Assembly: GCA_963824475.1 (NCBI GenBank)
Contig: CAWGPR010000011.1
Coordinates: 1 to 64,000 of the forward strand
Origin: Roseiarcus sp963824475
GTDB taxonomy: Bacteria; Pseudomonadota; Alphaproteobacteria; Rhizobiales; Beijerinckiaceae
Direction: 5' to 3'
DNA length: 64,000 nucleotides
Under the pieces are notes generated by a model that saw only the letters and a program-made list of their open reading frames with translations, was not told the origin of the DNA and searched no databases. The position numbers and the translations under genes are program-made. Positions 27,636 to 36,558 of this stretch are shown piece after piece. Position 1 is the first letter of the stretch, and each line of letters opens with the position of its first letter.

Positions 27636-30530
27636 TCAGAATTCGATCGTCATGCGCGTGAAGATCGGCGCCGAGACGATGTCGTCGTCGATCGCGCACG
27701 GTGCGCCGTCAGCAAGCGCGCGCTGCGCGCCGGGATAGCGCACCGTCACGCGCTCAGGCGCAGGCCCGGTCAGGCCGAGTTCGATTGTCGCCCGCGACCC
27801 GCGCCGCTTAGCTATGACTTTCGCAAGCCCGAAGGCGGTCGGTAAATCGCGGAGCCGGATGCCTTTGTCCCGCCACCACGAGTCCGGCACGGCGCAGAAG
27901 AGCTGCAACTCCGTTCCGTTCTCGCGGATCAGCATGCGCCGGATCGCGGTCGCGAACTCAGCGCCGATCCAGGTGTGCGGCATATCGCCGATATAGTCCG
28001 GTACGCGGGCGTCCCTCCAGACGACCTCAGCCCAGCCGCGCCAGCCTACGGGCCTGCGGCCGCCGAGCACGGCAGTGAGAAGCGCGAAGGCGTCGGCGTA
28101 TCGGCCGAGCGACACGAAAGCGTTCAGGTCGCGAATGATGTAGGGCGTGTAGTTGCCGTGGAAATCGGGCCTGCTGATCGCCTTGATGAAATCGGCGGCG
28201 ATGTCGAAGGTCCCAGGCAGAAGCTCGGGCGGCAGCGCGTCCTCGACGCGGCAGGGTTCGAAGGCGATCGCCGTCGCGTGCGGGTCAACGTCGTCGCGGT
28301 CGGCCGAGCCCGGGATCACGTCTCGCCCCATCGCGGCGGCGGTCATGCGGATCGAGCGCGCGAGATTTGCGGCGAAGTCTTCGCCCTTTGCGCGAGCGTA
28401 GGTCGCGATTCGTTCATCGGCCGCCTCGGCCGCGAGAAAGGCGCAGTTCCGCCAGGCGCTGAGGGCGAAATAGTCGTCCCAGTAACTGAAGGAGGGCTTG
28501 CTGTAGCCCTCGTGGCTGATCGAGGGGGCGACGAGGCCATGGAAGCGGGTCTCTGGCCCGTGCGAGGCGTTCGTCTTGGCGCAGAGCTCGTCGATGAACC
28601 TGCTCGCGCGCACGACCGGTTCGAAGATGGCCTCGAGAAAGGCGCGGTCTTTCGTGATGCGATAGACGTCGGCGGCGATGCCGACGAATTCGCCCTGCGC
28701 GTCATATTCGATGTTGCTGCCGTAGCCCTCGTTGACGGTACCGTCTACGTTGAGGATGGGGGGCACGAGACCGCTGGGGTAGAGGCGCTTCGCGTACCAG
28801 AGGACATAGGCCCTCGCCTCCTCGACGAGCCCTGCCCACAGCAGCGCAAGCGCCTGCGAGGAGCCGTCGCGGATCCAGGTGCGGTCGTAGTTGCGCGGCC
28901 CCGGCTTGAACGCCGAGCGAGTCGCATTGACGAGGATGAGCGGGATTTGGGCTTCGACAGTATCGCCAATTTCTTCATCGCCTACAGAAATGCGCCGTTT
29001 CCCGAGCTTCTTCCGCCAAGCGCGGGCGACGGCGGCGCGCATGCGGCCAAAGCCCTTGACCGCGACAGGCCCGACATTCGCGCGCATCGGGCAGGCGACG
29101 ACAACTTGCGTTCGCTCGCCGGGTTCAAGCGCGAAGGCGAATTCGAACGCGCCGCTGAGCAGGCCCGAGTCCGAGCGGAGGCTCGGCGCGCTCTTGCGCG
29201 GTCTTGTCTCGATGAGCCGAACGACGTCGCCGTCCTCGAATTCGGCGAGCGTGGCGGCGTCCGGCGCACGCGAGAACGCGGCAAAGGGTCGGTCATTGAC
29301 GAACGCACGCGCGCCCTCGCCACCGATCGCGTAGATCGGCGCGTGCCCACCGTGCTGCCAATAAGGATTGACCTGCACCGGGCGCACCGCGAGCACCAGC
29401 GCGCCGTTGCGCTTCCTGGCGCTTCGGTTGAGGAGGCTGTATGCGACAATCGCCCGGCCGTCGCTCGCGAGCGCAGTCGCCCGGGCCTCTATGTCGCCTG
29501 AAGACCACAAAACCGAGGGAATAGGAAGGGCGCCGTCGACGAGCGACCGGCTGACAGCTTTGCTCGCCGGCGCGCCATGCAGCTTGCGCCCGAGGCGAAT
29601 AATCGGCGTGATCTGCGGCCCGCCGCGCTCGGGTTCAAGATCGGCGTATTCATCGAAGAGCGCCTCGTCAGCTGTATCGAACTCGCCGAGCGCGGTCCAA
29701 TAGATTTGCCGGCCAAGAAGGGACTGCGGGTAGAGCTCGCCGCAGCCCACCGCTGCGGCCCGTTCGAGGGCGCCGATCGGCATGCGGTCCTTGTTAAGGA
29801 TGCGCAGCTTGAGCTCGTCGACGACCGCGCCCTCGGGCACGCTCACCTCATGCACCGTCAGGCGGAAATAGCGCGCCGTGGTCGAGCGCCACCAGAAGCT
29901 GTCGGCGCCGCCGTCGCCGGTTGTGATGCGACCGACCTCACTGAAGTCTTGGCCCTCGTCGGAGAGATGCGCGGAGAAGACGGTCCCGTGGGTCTCGCCC
30001 CACGCAACAAGCGCGCCGAGCGGGGCGCGGACATAGCCGAAATCAACGGTGATGCTTTCCCCAGCCTGGACCGTGACTGGCGCGTGGCCGAGCGCGTCGA
30101 GGCGGCCCGGCTCGAGAACCTTGGCCGCCTGGGCGGGGTCGTACAAATTGACCTCGACGATCTCGATCGACTGCTCGCGTTCGAAAGGCTCGCAGACGAG
30201 GCGGACGAAGCGCGCCGCGACGGGCGGGAAGGCGAAGACGTCCTGTCCGCCCTCGCCATGGCCCGTCCGGCAAAGTCCGGACCAGACGTTCCCGTCCGCC
30301 GAACCCTCGAACCGATAAACGGTTGGCACCTGCCGGCCCCAGTAGACCTCGAGGCCGCCCAGCGAAGCCTGCGCGCCGAGATCGATCTCGACCCACGGGC
30401 CCTTCGAGGCCGCCGACGTCCATGTCGTTGCGTAGCGGTCGTCGGCGAGGAGGCTGGGATCGCCTCCGTTCGCAGTGACCCGCCAGCTTGTCTTGGCGGA
30501 GACCGTCATGCGCGCCCGAGCCCATCCCAT
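27636..30530 (-). CDS. Two-discoidin-domain alpha/alpha-barrel glycosidase-like protein
   Basis: The 964-residue protein has two F5/8 type C (discoidin) carbohydrate-binding domains (about residues 15-130 and 150-255) and a large (alpha/alpha)6-type catalytic region. The best-defined block is NYDRTWIRDGSSQALALLWA, as in GH15/GH63-like six-hairpin glycosidases, followed by SYWDDYFALSAWRN. A likely acid pair is in WIRDG and the WDD segment. There is no clear signal peptide, so a cytoplasmic location is possible. An alternative ATG at 30509 exists. It stands alone, with no sugar transporter nearby. The substrate is unknown. Confidence 0.75.
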   Translation of the reverse strand: MGWARARMTVSAKTSWRVTANGGDPSLLADDRYATTWTSAASKGPWVEIDLGAQASLGGLEVYWGRQVPTVYRFEGSADGNVWSGLCRTGHGEGGQDVFAFPPVAARFVRLVCEPFEREQSIEIVEVNLYDPAQAAKVLEPGRLDALGHAPVTVQAGESITVDFGYVRAPLGALVAWGETHGTVFSAHLSDEGQDFSEVGRITTGDGGADSFWWRSTTARYFRLTVHEVSVPEGAVVDELKLRILNKDRMPIGALERAAAVGCGELYPQSLLGRQIYWTALGEFDTADEALFDEYADLEPERGGPQITPIIRLGRKLHGAPASKAVSRSLVDGALPIPSVLWSSGDIEARATALASDGRAIVAYSLLNRSARKRNGALVLAVRPVQVNPYWQHGGHAPIYAIGGEGARAFVNDRPFAAFSRAPDAATLAEFEDGDVVRLIETRPRKSAPSLRSDSGLLSGAFEFAFALEPGERTQVVVACPMRANVGPVAVKGFGRMRAAVARAWRKKLGKRRISVGDEEIGDTVEAQIPLILVNATRSAFKPGPRNYDRTWIRDGSSQALALLWAGLVEEARAYVLWYAKRLYPSGLVPPILNVDGTVNEGYGSNIEYDAQGEFVGIAADVYRITKDRAFLEAIFEPVVRASRFIDELCAKTNASHGPETRFHGLVAPSISHEGYSKPSFSYWDDYFALSAWRNCAFLAAEAADERIATYARAKGEDFAANLARSIRMTAAAMGRDVIPGSADRDDVDPHATAIAFEPCRVEDALPPELLPGTFDIAADFIKAISRPDFHGNYTPYIIRDLNAFVSLGRYADAFALLTAVLGGRRPVGWRGWAEVVWRDARVPDYIGDMPHTWIGAEFATAIRRMLIRENGTELQLFCAVPDSWWRDKGIRLRDLPTAFGLAKVIAKRRGSRATIELGLTGPAPERVTVRYPGAQRALADGAPCAIDDDIVSAPIFTRMTIEF

Positions 30531-31084
30531 AGCGATGAGGGGAATGACTGAAGGCGCACGGCATTGTCCTTGCCGACCGCCGGGGCCGCCGCCCTCCGGC
30601 CAAGCTTCCAGCTCGTCCTCTTTCGTCCGCCGCGCAGCATAGCTCCCGCCCGTTCGGTTGACTGTTCTAGCAGGCGCTTCGTCTGTTTTGAATTGCCCGC
30701 ACCCGCCGGCCGCCGCCCGGCTCGCATAGGCCCTTGCCGAGCGAGAGCGTTCGCTTGCGCGGGCTCCGGGAAGACAGAGGTCGTCGCGCGAAGCGTAGTG
30801 CAGTTGCTCTCACCTATGCGGACGGCCCCCGCCAGCGTACCTCGGTCATGCGTCTGGTCGGTGAGCAGCTCGTCAACACGACGGCCTGAATTTCCTTCCA
30901 ATTGCCCCAGGACGAGGTAGGCCCCATCCTTCAATAGCATCCGTACCGACGAGGAAATATCCGCTTTTTATGATCGCGAGTTTCGCCGCGGCCGCAAACC
31001 GGAAGTCGCGCTCCGCCACTGTGCTGTATTCAGACCAATGGCCATCTGGCGGCGGCGGGAGCTCCCCTCGCTTTTCGTTGTCAA
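30531..31084. other. Gap with a UvrD-like fragment
   Basis: Apart from the short helicase-like fragment listed at 30740-30840, I see no coding sequence between the glycosidase start and the IS6 left end. The sequence just before the IS (31000-31084) has no match to the gene truncated on the IS right side. Confidence 0.4.
30740..30840 (+). pseudogene. Orphan UvrD/Rep helicase Walker A fragment
   Basis: The + strand reads FACAGSGKTEVVARSVVQLL, the N-terminal ATP-binding motif of UvrD-family helicases. The next expected motif (AFTFTEKAA) is absent, and the upstream residues do not follow the family. Only about 30 codons are recognisable, so this is a stub of a deleted gene. Confidence 0.45.
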
Positions 31085-31901
31085 GGGGCTTGTCAGAGCA
31101 ACAGCGGTCGCCTGCGGATGGCCGACACGTCCTCTCGCAGGCGGCTGCCTACGCCACAAGCGCCCGCCACTCCGCCAATGCAGCAGAGCGTCTCTGCTTG
31201 TAGTCTTGCCGGGTGACGAGATGCCGCTCCTGATTGAATTGGTTGTGGACCTGGGAGTGAACTGAGCTGAACTTCTGCAGCGTCTTCAAGCTCCGAAAGC
31301 GCTGCATCGCTCGTTCTCGTCGCCGAAACGGCTGATGCGAGTTCTCCGCCCGATTGTTCAGGCGGCGACCGACCTCGTGCCGATCGGCGGAGCCGATCTC
31401 ATTCATCGCCGCGGAATAGGCCCCACACCCGTCGGTGACAACGCTGTACGGTGAGCCGTATTTCTTCATGATCCGCTTGAGAAGCTTCAACGCCGCAGCC
31501 TTGTCCCGCTTCGTCGTGACCACCGCCTCCAAGACCTCGCCTTCGTGATCGACCGCGCGCCACAGATAGCAGAGCTCGCCGTTGACCTTCACGAACACCT
31601 CATCCAAATGCCAACGCCACTGCGGATAGCCGCGCATGTGCGCAACGCGCCTCTTTCGGATCTCGGCGGCGAACAGCGGGCCGAACCGGTTCCACCAGAA
31701 CCTGACGGTCTCGTGGCTGATGTCGATCCCGCGCTCGGCCAAGAGATCCTCGACGTTGCGCAGCGAAAGCGGGTATCGCACGTACATCATCACGACCAGG
31801 CGGATGACCTCTGGTGAGCTGTTGAAATATCGGAACGGGTTGCTCATCGCGTGAAGCTACCACGACCCTGGGACATGTGCGCTTTTTGTCTGACACCGCC
31901 C
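31085..31901. mobile_element. IS6-family insertion sequence
   Basis: The 817-bp element has imperfect terminal inverted repeats: GGGGCTTGTCAGAGC at 31085 and, reading inward from 31901, GGGCGGTGTCAGACA. It has one transposase gene. The 8-base flanks (GTTGTCAA and TCGTGACG) do not match, so the insertion is not a simple event. On its right it truncates the 5' end of a transglutaminase gene whose missing part is not on its left, which points to an IS-linked deletion. Confidence 0.8.
31149..31847 (-). CDS. IS6-family DDE transposase
   Basis: The 232-residue protein is a full-length IS6/IS26-type transposase. Visible parts are the N-terminal HTH (SLRNVEDLLAERGIDISHET), and the DDE core with Asp in WRWHLDEVFVKVNG, Asp in SVVTDGCGAY and Glu in NNRAENSHQPFRRRER. 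Length and motifs are intact, so the element may still be active. IS6 elements move by replicative, often deletion-forming routes, in keeping with the damaged flank. Confidence 0.95.
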   Translation of the reverse strand: MSNPFRYFNSSPEVIRLVVMMYVRYPLSLRNVEDLLAERGIDISHETVRFWWNRFGPLFAAEIRKRRVAHMRGYPQWRWHLDEVFVKVNGELCYLWRAVDHEGEVLEAVVTTKRDKAAALKLLKRIMKKYGSPYSVVTDGCGAYSAAMNEIGSADRHEVGRRLNNRAENSHQPFRRRERAMQRFRSLKTLQKFSSVHSQVHNQFNQERHLVTRQDYKQRRSAALAEWRALVA

Positions 31902-32635
31902 TCGTGACGTTGACCTGCTCACGCCCGACACGATCAACTCCGATCCTCCTCTTGCGATGCGCTCCTATATCGATCTTTTTGGTAATCGCGTCACTCGCGT
32001 CGAGGTTCCCGCCGGCCTTGTCACATTCTCCAATCGCTTCGTCATTCACGACTCGGGCGAGCTGGACGAGACGCCGCCGGACGTGCGGACGACGCCCATC
32101 GCCGACCTTCCCGACGACGTGCTGCTGTTCCTGGTCTCGAGCCGGTATTGCGAACAGCGACAAGCTCGCCGATTTCGCCTGGCCGCAGTTCGGAAAGCTG
32201 CCCGGCGGGGCCCGGTGTGTACAGGCGATCTGCGATTTTGTTCACGCGAAGATCCGGTTTAGTTATCCCGACGCGAGCCCAACCCGCTGCGCCAGCGAAT
32301 CCATGCACGAAGGCGTCGGCGTCTGCCGCGACTTCGCCCATCTCGCCATCGCGCTTTGCCGCTGCATGAACATTCCCGCGCGCTATTGCACCGGGTATCT
32401 CGGCGACATCGGCGTTCCGATCGACATCAATCCGATGGATTTCAGCGCTTGGTTCGAGGTCTTTCTCGACGGACGCTGGTACACGAAGGATGCGCGTCAC
32501 AACCATCCCCGCATCGACCGCATTGTCATGGGACGCGGTCGTGACGCCGCGGACGTCGCGATGTCGACGGCCTTTGGCGTCGCCAATCTCGCGCGCTTTG
32601 AGGTGGTGACCAAGGAGCAGGTTCAGCATAGCTAA
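31902..32635 (+). pseudogene. Transglutaminase-like gene, copy A: 5'-truncated and frameshifted
   Basis: This is the remainder of a transglutaminase-like protein. It starts directly at the IS6 right end, at about codon 29 of the intact length seen in copy B. One extra A near 32152 (after SSRYC) shifts the frame; the rest, including the catalytic GVGVCRDFAHLA, continues to a stop at 32635. Copy B at 39319-40304 on the other strand is nearly identical over long stretches. The two copies therefore form an inverted repeat of roughly 700 bp. Confidence 0.85.
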
Positions 32636-32737
32636 GCACCTTGGCCGCGGTCGCACCGCTCACCGCCCACTTCTGCCGAGACCCGTAGCTCGCGCGGTTG
32701 GCGCCCGGGATGTTGCTCGAATGGCCCGGCTGCCTTT

Positions 32738-32854
32738 GATCCTTGCACGATGGGTCTTGACCGTGCGCTGGCTGATTCCGAGATCGAATGCGATATTCTT
32801 GCTGTGCTTGCCAGCCAGAACGAGTCCATGACCGGGGCGCTCGCGTCGTCTCAG
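32738..32854 (-). pseudogene. FixJ/LuxR-type HTH fragment
   Basis: The - strand encodes a LuxR-family DNA-binding helix (LAGKHSKNIAFDLGISQRTV followed by KTHRARI), typical of FixJ-like response-regulator C-termini. The receiver domain is missing and the sequence degrades at once on both sides. It overlaps no live gene and is a fragment. Confidence 0.6.
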
Positions 32855-32879
32855 CGCGAAACGAAAGCATCGACGTGGC

Positions 32880-33086
32880 ATGGTCACGATCTCAACCTCG
32901 GAGGCCTACGAGGCCGTCTGTCATCTCACACTTGGCGACGCGCGCGCCAAGCATGGCAAACAGATTGGCCGATGGCTGCTGGACTTTCGATACGGCCATG
33001 AACCGGACGGAATTGTCGAGGCCATGGACGCCAATACTCCAAAATGCGAAATTTGCGACCGGCAAAAGCAAGCGGCAGCGTCATGA
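32880..33086 (+). CDS. Small protein of unknown function, first of a coupled pair
   Basis: The 68-residue protein (DARAKHGKQIGRWLLDFRYG near the middle) has two cysteines in a C-x2-C pair (CEIC) close to the C-terminus. Its stop overlaps the next start (ATGA). I recognise no family. Coupling with the next gene supports both being real. Confidence 0.45.
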   Translation: MVTISTSEAYEAVCHLTLGDARAKHGKQIGRWLLDFRYGHEPDGIVEAMDANTPKCEICDRQKQAAAS

Positions 33087-33265
33087 ATTTTTTCCGCCGG
33101 ACCTGGGTTAGAATTCGACTTGCTCGGCGCCTCGGTATGTTCAAGAAGCTCAGAAAGCTCGGCATGTCCTCTGAAGAGGCTCGCCTCTATTCCGATAGTC
33201 GGTTTCCACCAACGGCTGAAAAGGAATATGAGGCCGAACTGCGCCCAACGGATTCCGGAGAGTGA
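33083..33265 (+). CDS. Small basic protein, second of a coupled pair
   Basis: The 60-residue protein begins MNFFRRTWVRIRLARRLG and has a helical middle (FKKLRKLGMSSEEARLYSDS). It starts on the stop codon of the preceding small gene. It has a basic N-terminus and acidic C-terminus. No family is recognised. Confidence 0.5.
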   Translation: MNFFRRTWVRIRLARRLGMFKKLRKLGMSSEEARLYSDSRFPPTAEKEYEAELRPTDSGE

Positions 33266-33847
33266 ATCTGAGACGCTTATCTTGCGGAGCCAGTCGGAAT
33301 TCGGCGCGTAAGGTGGTTTTCCGGAAGGTAGTTTTTCCGGGCTTGATTAGGGATTGTGACTGGATACTATTCCGCCTACTTGGCAGCCCGCGAGAAGAAG
33401 CGGGATCCGCCTGTCGTCGCTGCGGGCCGCCGATGGTCGTGACCTCCTTTTTTCGGGCTCGGAAGCCACCAATTCGCTACGGTCCATCGTTGGAGTTCCA
33501 ACAGTGTGCTTCCAAACCTTGTGGTACAAGCAGAATAGGGTGGTCGCGCGGTACTCAGTGCCCAGATCGACGCCAGGGGACAGGTTTTTGCCGCTTCCGT
33601 TCACGGCACGCGGAAGAGTGAAGCGTCCGGCCGCGGGCGCAGGACGAACATGCCAGCGTCGGCGAGGTAGCGTAACCGGGAGTTAGCTCTGGGCTGCTTC
33701 TCGATCCGCGAAAATTCGACAATTTCAGCGTTCGGCTTGACCTCACTACCTCCCGACACTTCGCAAACGTGGCGGCGGCGGTCCGCGCTTGCCAGGAACC
33801 CAAACAGTCGCGGGTCGGGCTTGAACCGGTAGCCATATGGGGAAAGC
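33266..33847. other. Gap, no supported gene
   Basis: I see no complete gene. On the - strand a protein-like end (SRLRYLADAGMFVLRPRPDA, stop at 33601) has plausible codon use but no recognisable start or domain; it may be another decayed gene end. Confidence 0.3.
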
Positions 33848-34205
33848 TTGCACGAAACGGCGGCGCGCGGACCGTCCGAACTCGCCGGCCTGTCGTCAAC
33901 CCAAGCCGCGTCGCTTCGAGCGGAATTCGGTCCGAACGTCGTCGTCGAGGAACCAATCCATCCTCGCGGGAGATTTGCCCGCCATTTCTGGGCGCCGGTG
34001 CCGTGGATGCTCGAGGCGACGATAGGCCTGCAAATCATCCTGGGCGAGTGGCTTACGGCGTCGATTATCGCGGCGCTGCTCCTCTTCAACGTCCTGCTCG
34101 CTGCCTTTCAGGAAAGTCGCGCGAACGCCGCTTTGGCGCTTCTCAAACGGAGTCTGACGTTGACGTCGCGCGTTAGGCGCGCCGGCACCTGGGTTGATGG
34201 CCTGG
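33848..34205 (+). pseudogene. N-terminal fragment of a proton-type P-type ATPase
   Basis: The frame shows the cation-ATPase N-terminal domain (LSSTQAASLRAEFGPNVV) and the first transmembrane hairpin (ARHFWAPVPWMLEATIGLQI, then ESRANAALALLKRSL), as in plasma-membrane H+-ATPases. It ends after about 119 codons, long before the DKTGT phosphorylation site. The start is only a TTG. This is a fragment. Confidence 0.75.
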
Positions 34206-34244
34206 CGGCTGTCAGGACCTATTAAATGTCTTGCGTTCTTGAAT

Positions 34245-34325
34245 TGGCCGTCTGAGCGCCAACCGGTCGGCCGCACGCGCGATGGGCCCGGCCTCGTAAA
34301 CTGCTTCGAAGACAATGATCAGATC
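34245..34325 (-). pseudogene. LysR-type HTH fragment
   Basis: About 27 codons encode the start of a LysR-family helix-turn-helix (IIVFEAVYEAGPIARAADRL). The recognition helix and effector domain are missing, and the P-type ATPase fragment abuts it. Confidence 0.5.
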
Positions 34326-34431
34326 GGCCGGGTAAGCGACAGGTAAGCACAAACTGGATATTCGGCGCATCGGCACGACGGTTTGTCCCGTCACTCCTCA
34401 CAGCCTCGCCCGAGCGCTGCCCCGCGTTCGA

Positions 34432-34650
34432 TCAACTGGCGCTGTTCCGGACGGCGAAGTCTGCGCTCGACCGTGTCTCTCGCCCAATTGGGTTGCGCCC
34501 AGAGATTGCCGGCATATCCTCGTGCATAGACGCGAGCGTTTCCCAAACCTTAGCTACTCGCCGCCATTCATCCGTCTGGGAAAGGATCGACGCCTTCAAC
34601 AGGCAGTCAGCGGCGCGCTCCCGGTATATTCTGCTACGATCGCTGTACAT
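34432..34650 (-). CDS. Small helical protein of Rhizobiales type
   Basis: The 72-residue protein begins MYSDRSRIYRERAADCLLKA and continues with a charged helix (DEWRRVAKVWETLASMHED). Small proteins with a YR.RA..C...A...D..EW pattern are common and uncharacterised in Rhizobiales. The start at 34650 has a weak GGGA site. It is short but plausible. Confidence 0.5.
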   Translation of the reverse strand: MYSDRSRIYRERAADCLLKASILSQTDEWRRVAKVWETLASMHEDMPAISGRNPIGRETRSSADFAVRNSAS

Positions 34651-35055
34651 GGTCCCAGCTCCCGCATCGTTGAAAGCGCCGAGTTTACGGGCCCCAGGGC
34701 CAGCCTCCAATGCGGCAAATCGACCCAAGCAGCCTCGGAAGGTTACTCAAGGCGCCAGGCAGCCCTCTGTGTGTAATTCTCTCAGCTTGGCTCCGATAGC
34801 CTTAGGCTCTTCGATTCTCCTCGAAGTCGACATCGCCAATGATTGCGAATTGTCGGCTTGGGGAGACAGCCTTCAATGAAGCATCGGGGTTTGCGCCGTC
34901 AGAGGCGCCTTGTCCGACCCTTTGGGGCGAGCCGTGGGCCTTGGTCTGGTGACAAAACCCTCGAGGTCAGACACGATGGATCAACATGCGGGTCTTCCGC
35001 CCCGCTGCCAGCTGGCCAAAGCCAATTGAGGCACGATTAGCCAGGAGCGCCTGCA
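34651..35055. other. Gap, no supported gene
   Basis: No gene or RNA is recognised. The last 70 bases should contain the promoter or leader of the PRC-barrel gene at 35056; AGGAGCG precedes its ATG. Confidence 0.4.
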
Positions 35056-35862
35056 ATGTTGTTCGCCGTCACCGGTTTGCAGGGATGCCCTGTCGAGGCA
35101 AGCGACGGCCAGGTCGGTTCCGTCAAAGACTTCCTGTTCGACGATCAGAGCTGGCAGGTCCGCTGGATGGTGGTTGACAGCGGACATTGGTTGCCCGGGC
35201 GCCAGGTGTTGGTCCACCCTTCGGCGATCGCTCCGTTGGACCTCGCCCTTCCAGTAAGGCGCGTATTACCGATGATGAGCACGGGCGATACCCTTGTCGT
35301 GTCCGTCCGGCTGACCAAGCAGCAGATTGAGGCAGCCCCGGAGGCGCGCGAAGATGAGCCAGTGACGAAGCAGATGGAGTCCGATCTGCACGACCACTAC
35401 GGGTGCGATCCAGCGTGGGGGACGACGTATTTCGGCGCGAGCGACATCGCCGCGCCGCTCCTGGAGCCGCTGATCTTTTCGGAGGCCGCAGCGCGTCAGG
35501 CGGCGGCCAAGGAGAGCCACCGCGGCGAAGGCGATCCGCATCTTCAGAGCATCGCCTCGGTCAATGGCTATTCCGTCAGCGGGACGGACGGCGAACTCGG
35601 CCATGTAGAGAACCTCGCCGACGATCTCAATTGGGATATCCGCTATCTCGTCATTGCCACGCGGAGTTGGTGGCCGGGCAAGCATGTCCGGCTGGCGCCG
35701 TATTCAGTGGAGCGAATCGACTGGTCCGAACATCGCATCAATGTCAATGTCACCCGCGATCAGGTGGAATCGAGCCCGGCCTGGGACCCCCTCGCCCTGG
35801 CGGACGAACTCGGCGAGCAACAATTACACCGCCATTTCGGCTGGCCCGGTTACGGCTGGTAG
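35056..35862 (+). CDS. Protein with two PRC-barrel domains
   Basis: The 268-residue protein has two PRC-barrel-like domains, about residues 8-80 (GQVGSVKDFLFDDQSWQVRW, then LPGRQVLVHP) and 165-240 (GELGHVENLADDLNWDIRYL, then WWPGKHVRLAP). The repeat of the WxVRx-L/V, W-PGK pattern is clear. PRC barrels occur in RNA-processing and photosynthetic proteins and in stress-linked cytoplasmic proteins. No signal peptide is seen. It stands alone. Its role is unknown. Confidence 0.85.
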   Translation: MLFAVTGLQGCPVEASDGQVGSVKDFLFDDQSWQVRWMVVDSGHWLPGRQVLVHPSAIAPLDLALPVRRVLPMMSTGDTLVVSVRLTKQQIEAAPEAREDEPVTKQMESDLHDHYGCDPAWGTTYFGASDIAAPLLEPLIFSEAAARQAAAKESHRGEGDPHLQSIASVNGYSVSGTDGELGHVENLADDLNWDIRYLVIATRSWWPGKHVRLAPYSVERIDWSEHRINVNVTRDQVESSPAWDPLALADELGEQQLHRHFGWPGYGW

Positions 35863-36165
35863 CACGAACTGCAGATGGCGGAAAGGTGCTATGAACGGTC
35901 AGGTGGCGCCGGTTTGCGTTCGCCAGACGTCAATCGGCGTCCAAATTTGGGCCGGATTCACTTTTTGATGCAGTTGGGGCGCCGGTTGCGGTGATTCCGG
36001 AAAAGGAAGCATCCGTTGGCCCAAGTAGTTTCGCCCTTCGTTGATCTTCCCAGCGGGGTGCATCGTTCAACAGACCGTTTGCGGCAGGTCAGCGCATACC
36101 GTCGTGGCTAAAGCCAACATCGGCCGCCTCGGCCTACGGGAGGACAACTTCCTGAGACTCCAGAC
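35863..36165. other. Gap between PRC-barrel and phasin genes
   Basis: There is no gene here. The middle of the gap holds a 60-bp stretch that resembles the left end of the ISL3 element (listed separately). Confidence 0.4.
35941..36000 (+). repeat. Remnant resembling an ISL3-type left end
   Basis: The run CACTTTTTGATGCAGTTGGG followed by GCGCCGGTTG closely matches the subterminal region of the ISL3 element at 43379-43412 (CACTTTTGATGAAGTCGAGG, then CGCCGGTTTG). No transposase or second end is nearby, so it is a solo scar. Confidence 0.5.
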
Positions 36166-36558
36166 CTAAGTCTGTACGGTCTTCTGCACCGCCTCGATCT
36201 GCTTTTTCACTGGCTCGAAAGCGGCAGTGAACACGGAAGTGGTCAATTGGGCTATGTGGCGGCTGTCGCTAACGGCGGCTTCAACGCCTTCCTTGATCAG
36301 CTTCTGTTGCAATTCAATGAACTCTGCCGGGCTTTTCACTGCGGCCAGCGCCTGCATCGCAGCGGTCAGGTTCTTGGCGTTCTTTGTCGCCAATTCCTGG
36401 TACGCCTTCGTCAGCTCCTGAACAGCTGCTATCGACGCGTTGCCGCTTTCGGTCAAAGCCTCGGTGCCGCCCTTCATCATCGTCTCTGCGGCCTGGCCGC
36501 TCTTGGCTAGCATGTCGGCGTTGGTTTTCGCAATCTTCTCAACGGCCGGGTTGGCCAT
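36166..36558 (-). CDS. Phasin family protein
   Basis: Phasins coat polyhydroxyalkanoate granules. The 130-residue protein is almost wholly helical with the phasin pattern (GNASIAAVQELTKAYQELAT, then PAEFIELQQKLIKEGVEAAV) and ends with VKKQIEAVQKTV. ATG 36558 is chosen since MANPAVEKI begins the helix; an upstream start adds non-helical residues. No PHA synthase is in this window. Confidence 0.88.
   Translation of the reverse strand: MANPAVEKIAKTNADMLAKSGQAAETMMKGGTEALTESGNASIAAVQELTKAYQELATKNAKNLTAAMQALAAVKSPAEFIELQQKLIKEGVEAAVSDSRHIAQLTTSVFTAAFEPVKKQIEAVQKTVQT

Noticed and set aside
27975..29501. Long open frame (508 codons) on the + strand
   Set aside because: It is antisense to the glycosidase gene, and its translation is rich in R, A, D, G and V with no domain; a typical shadow in GC-rich DNA.
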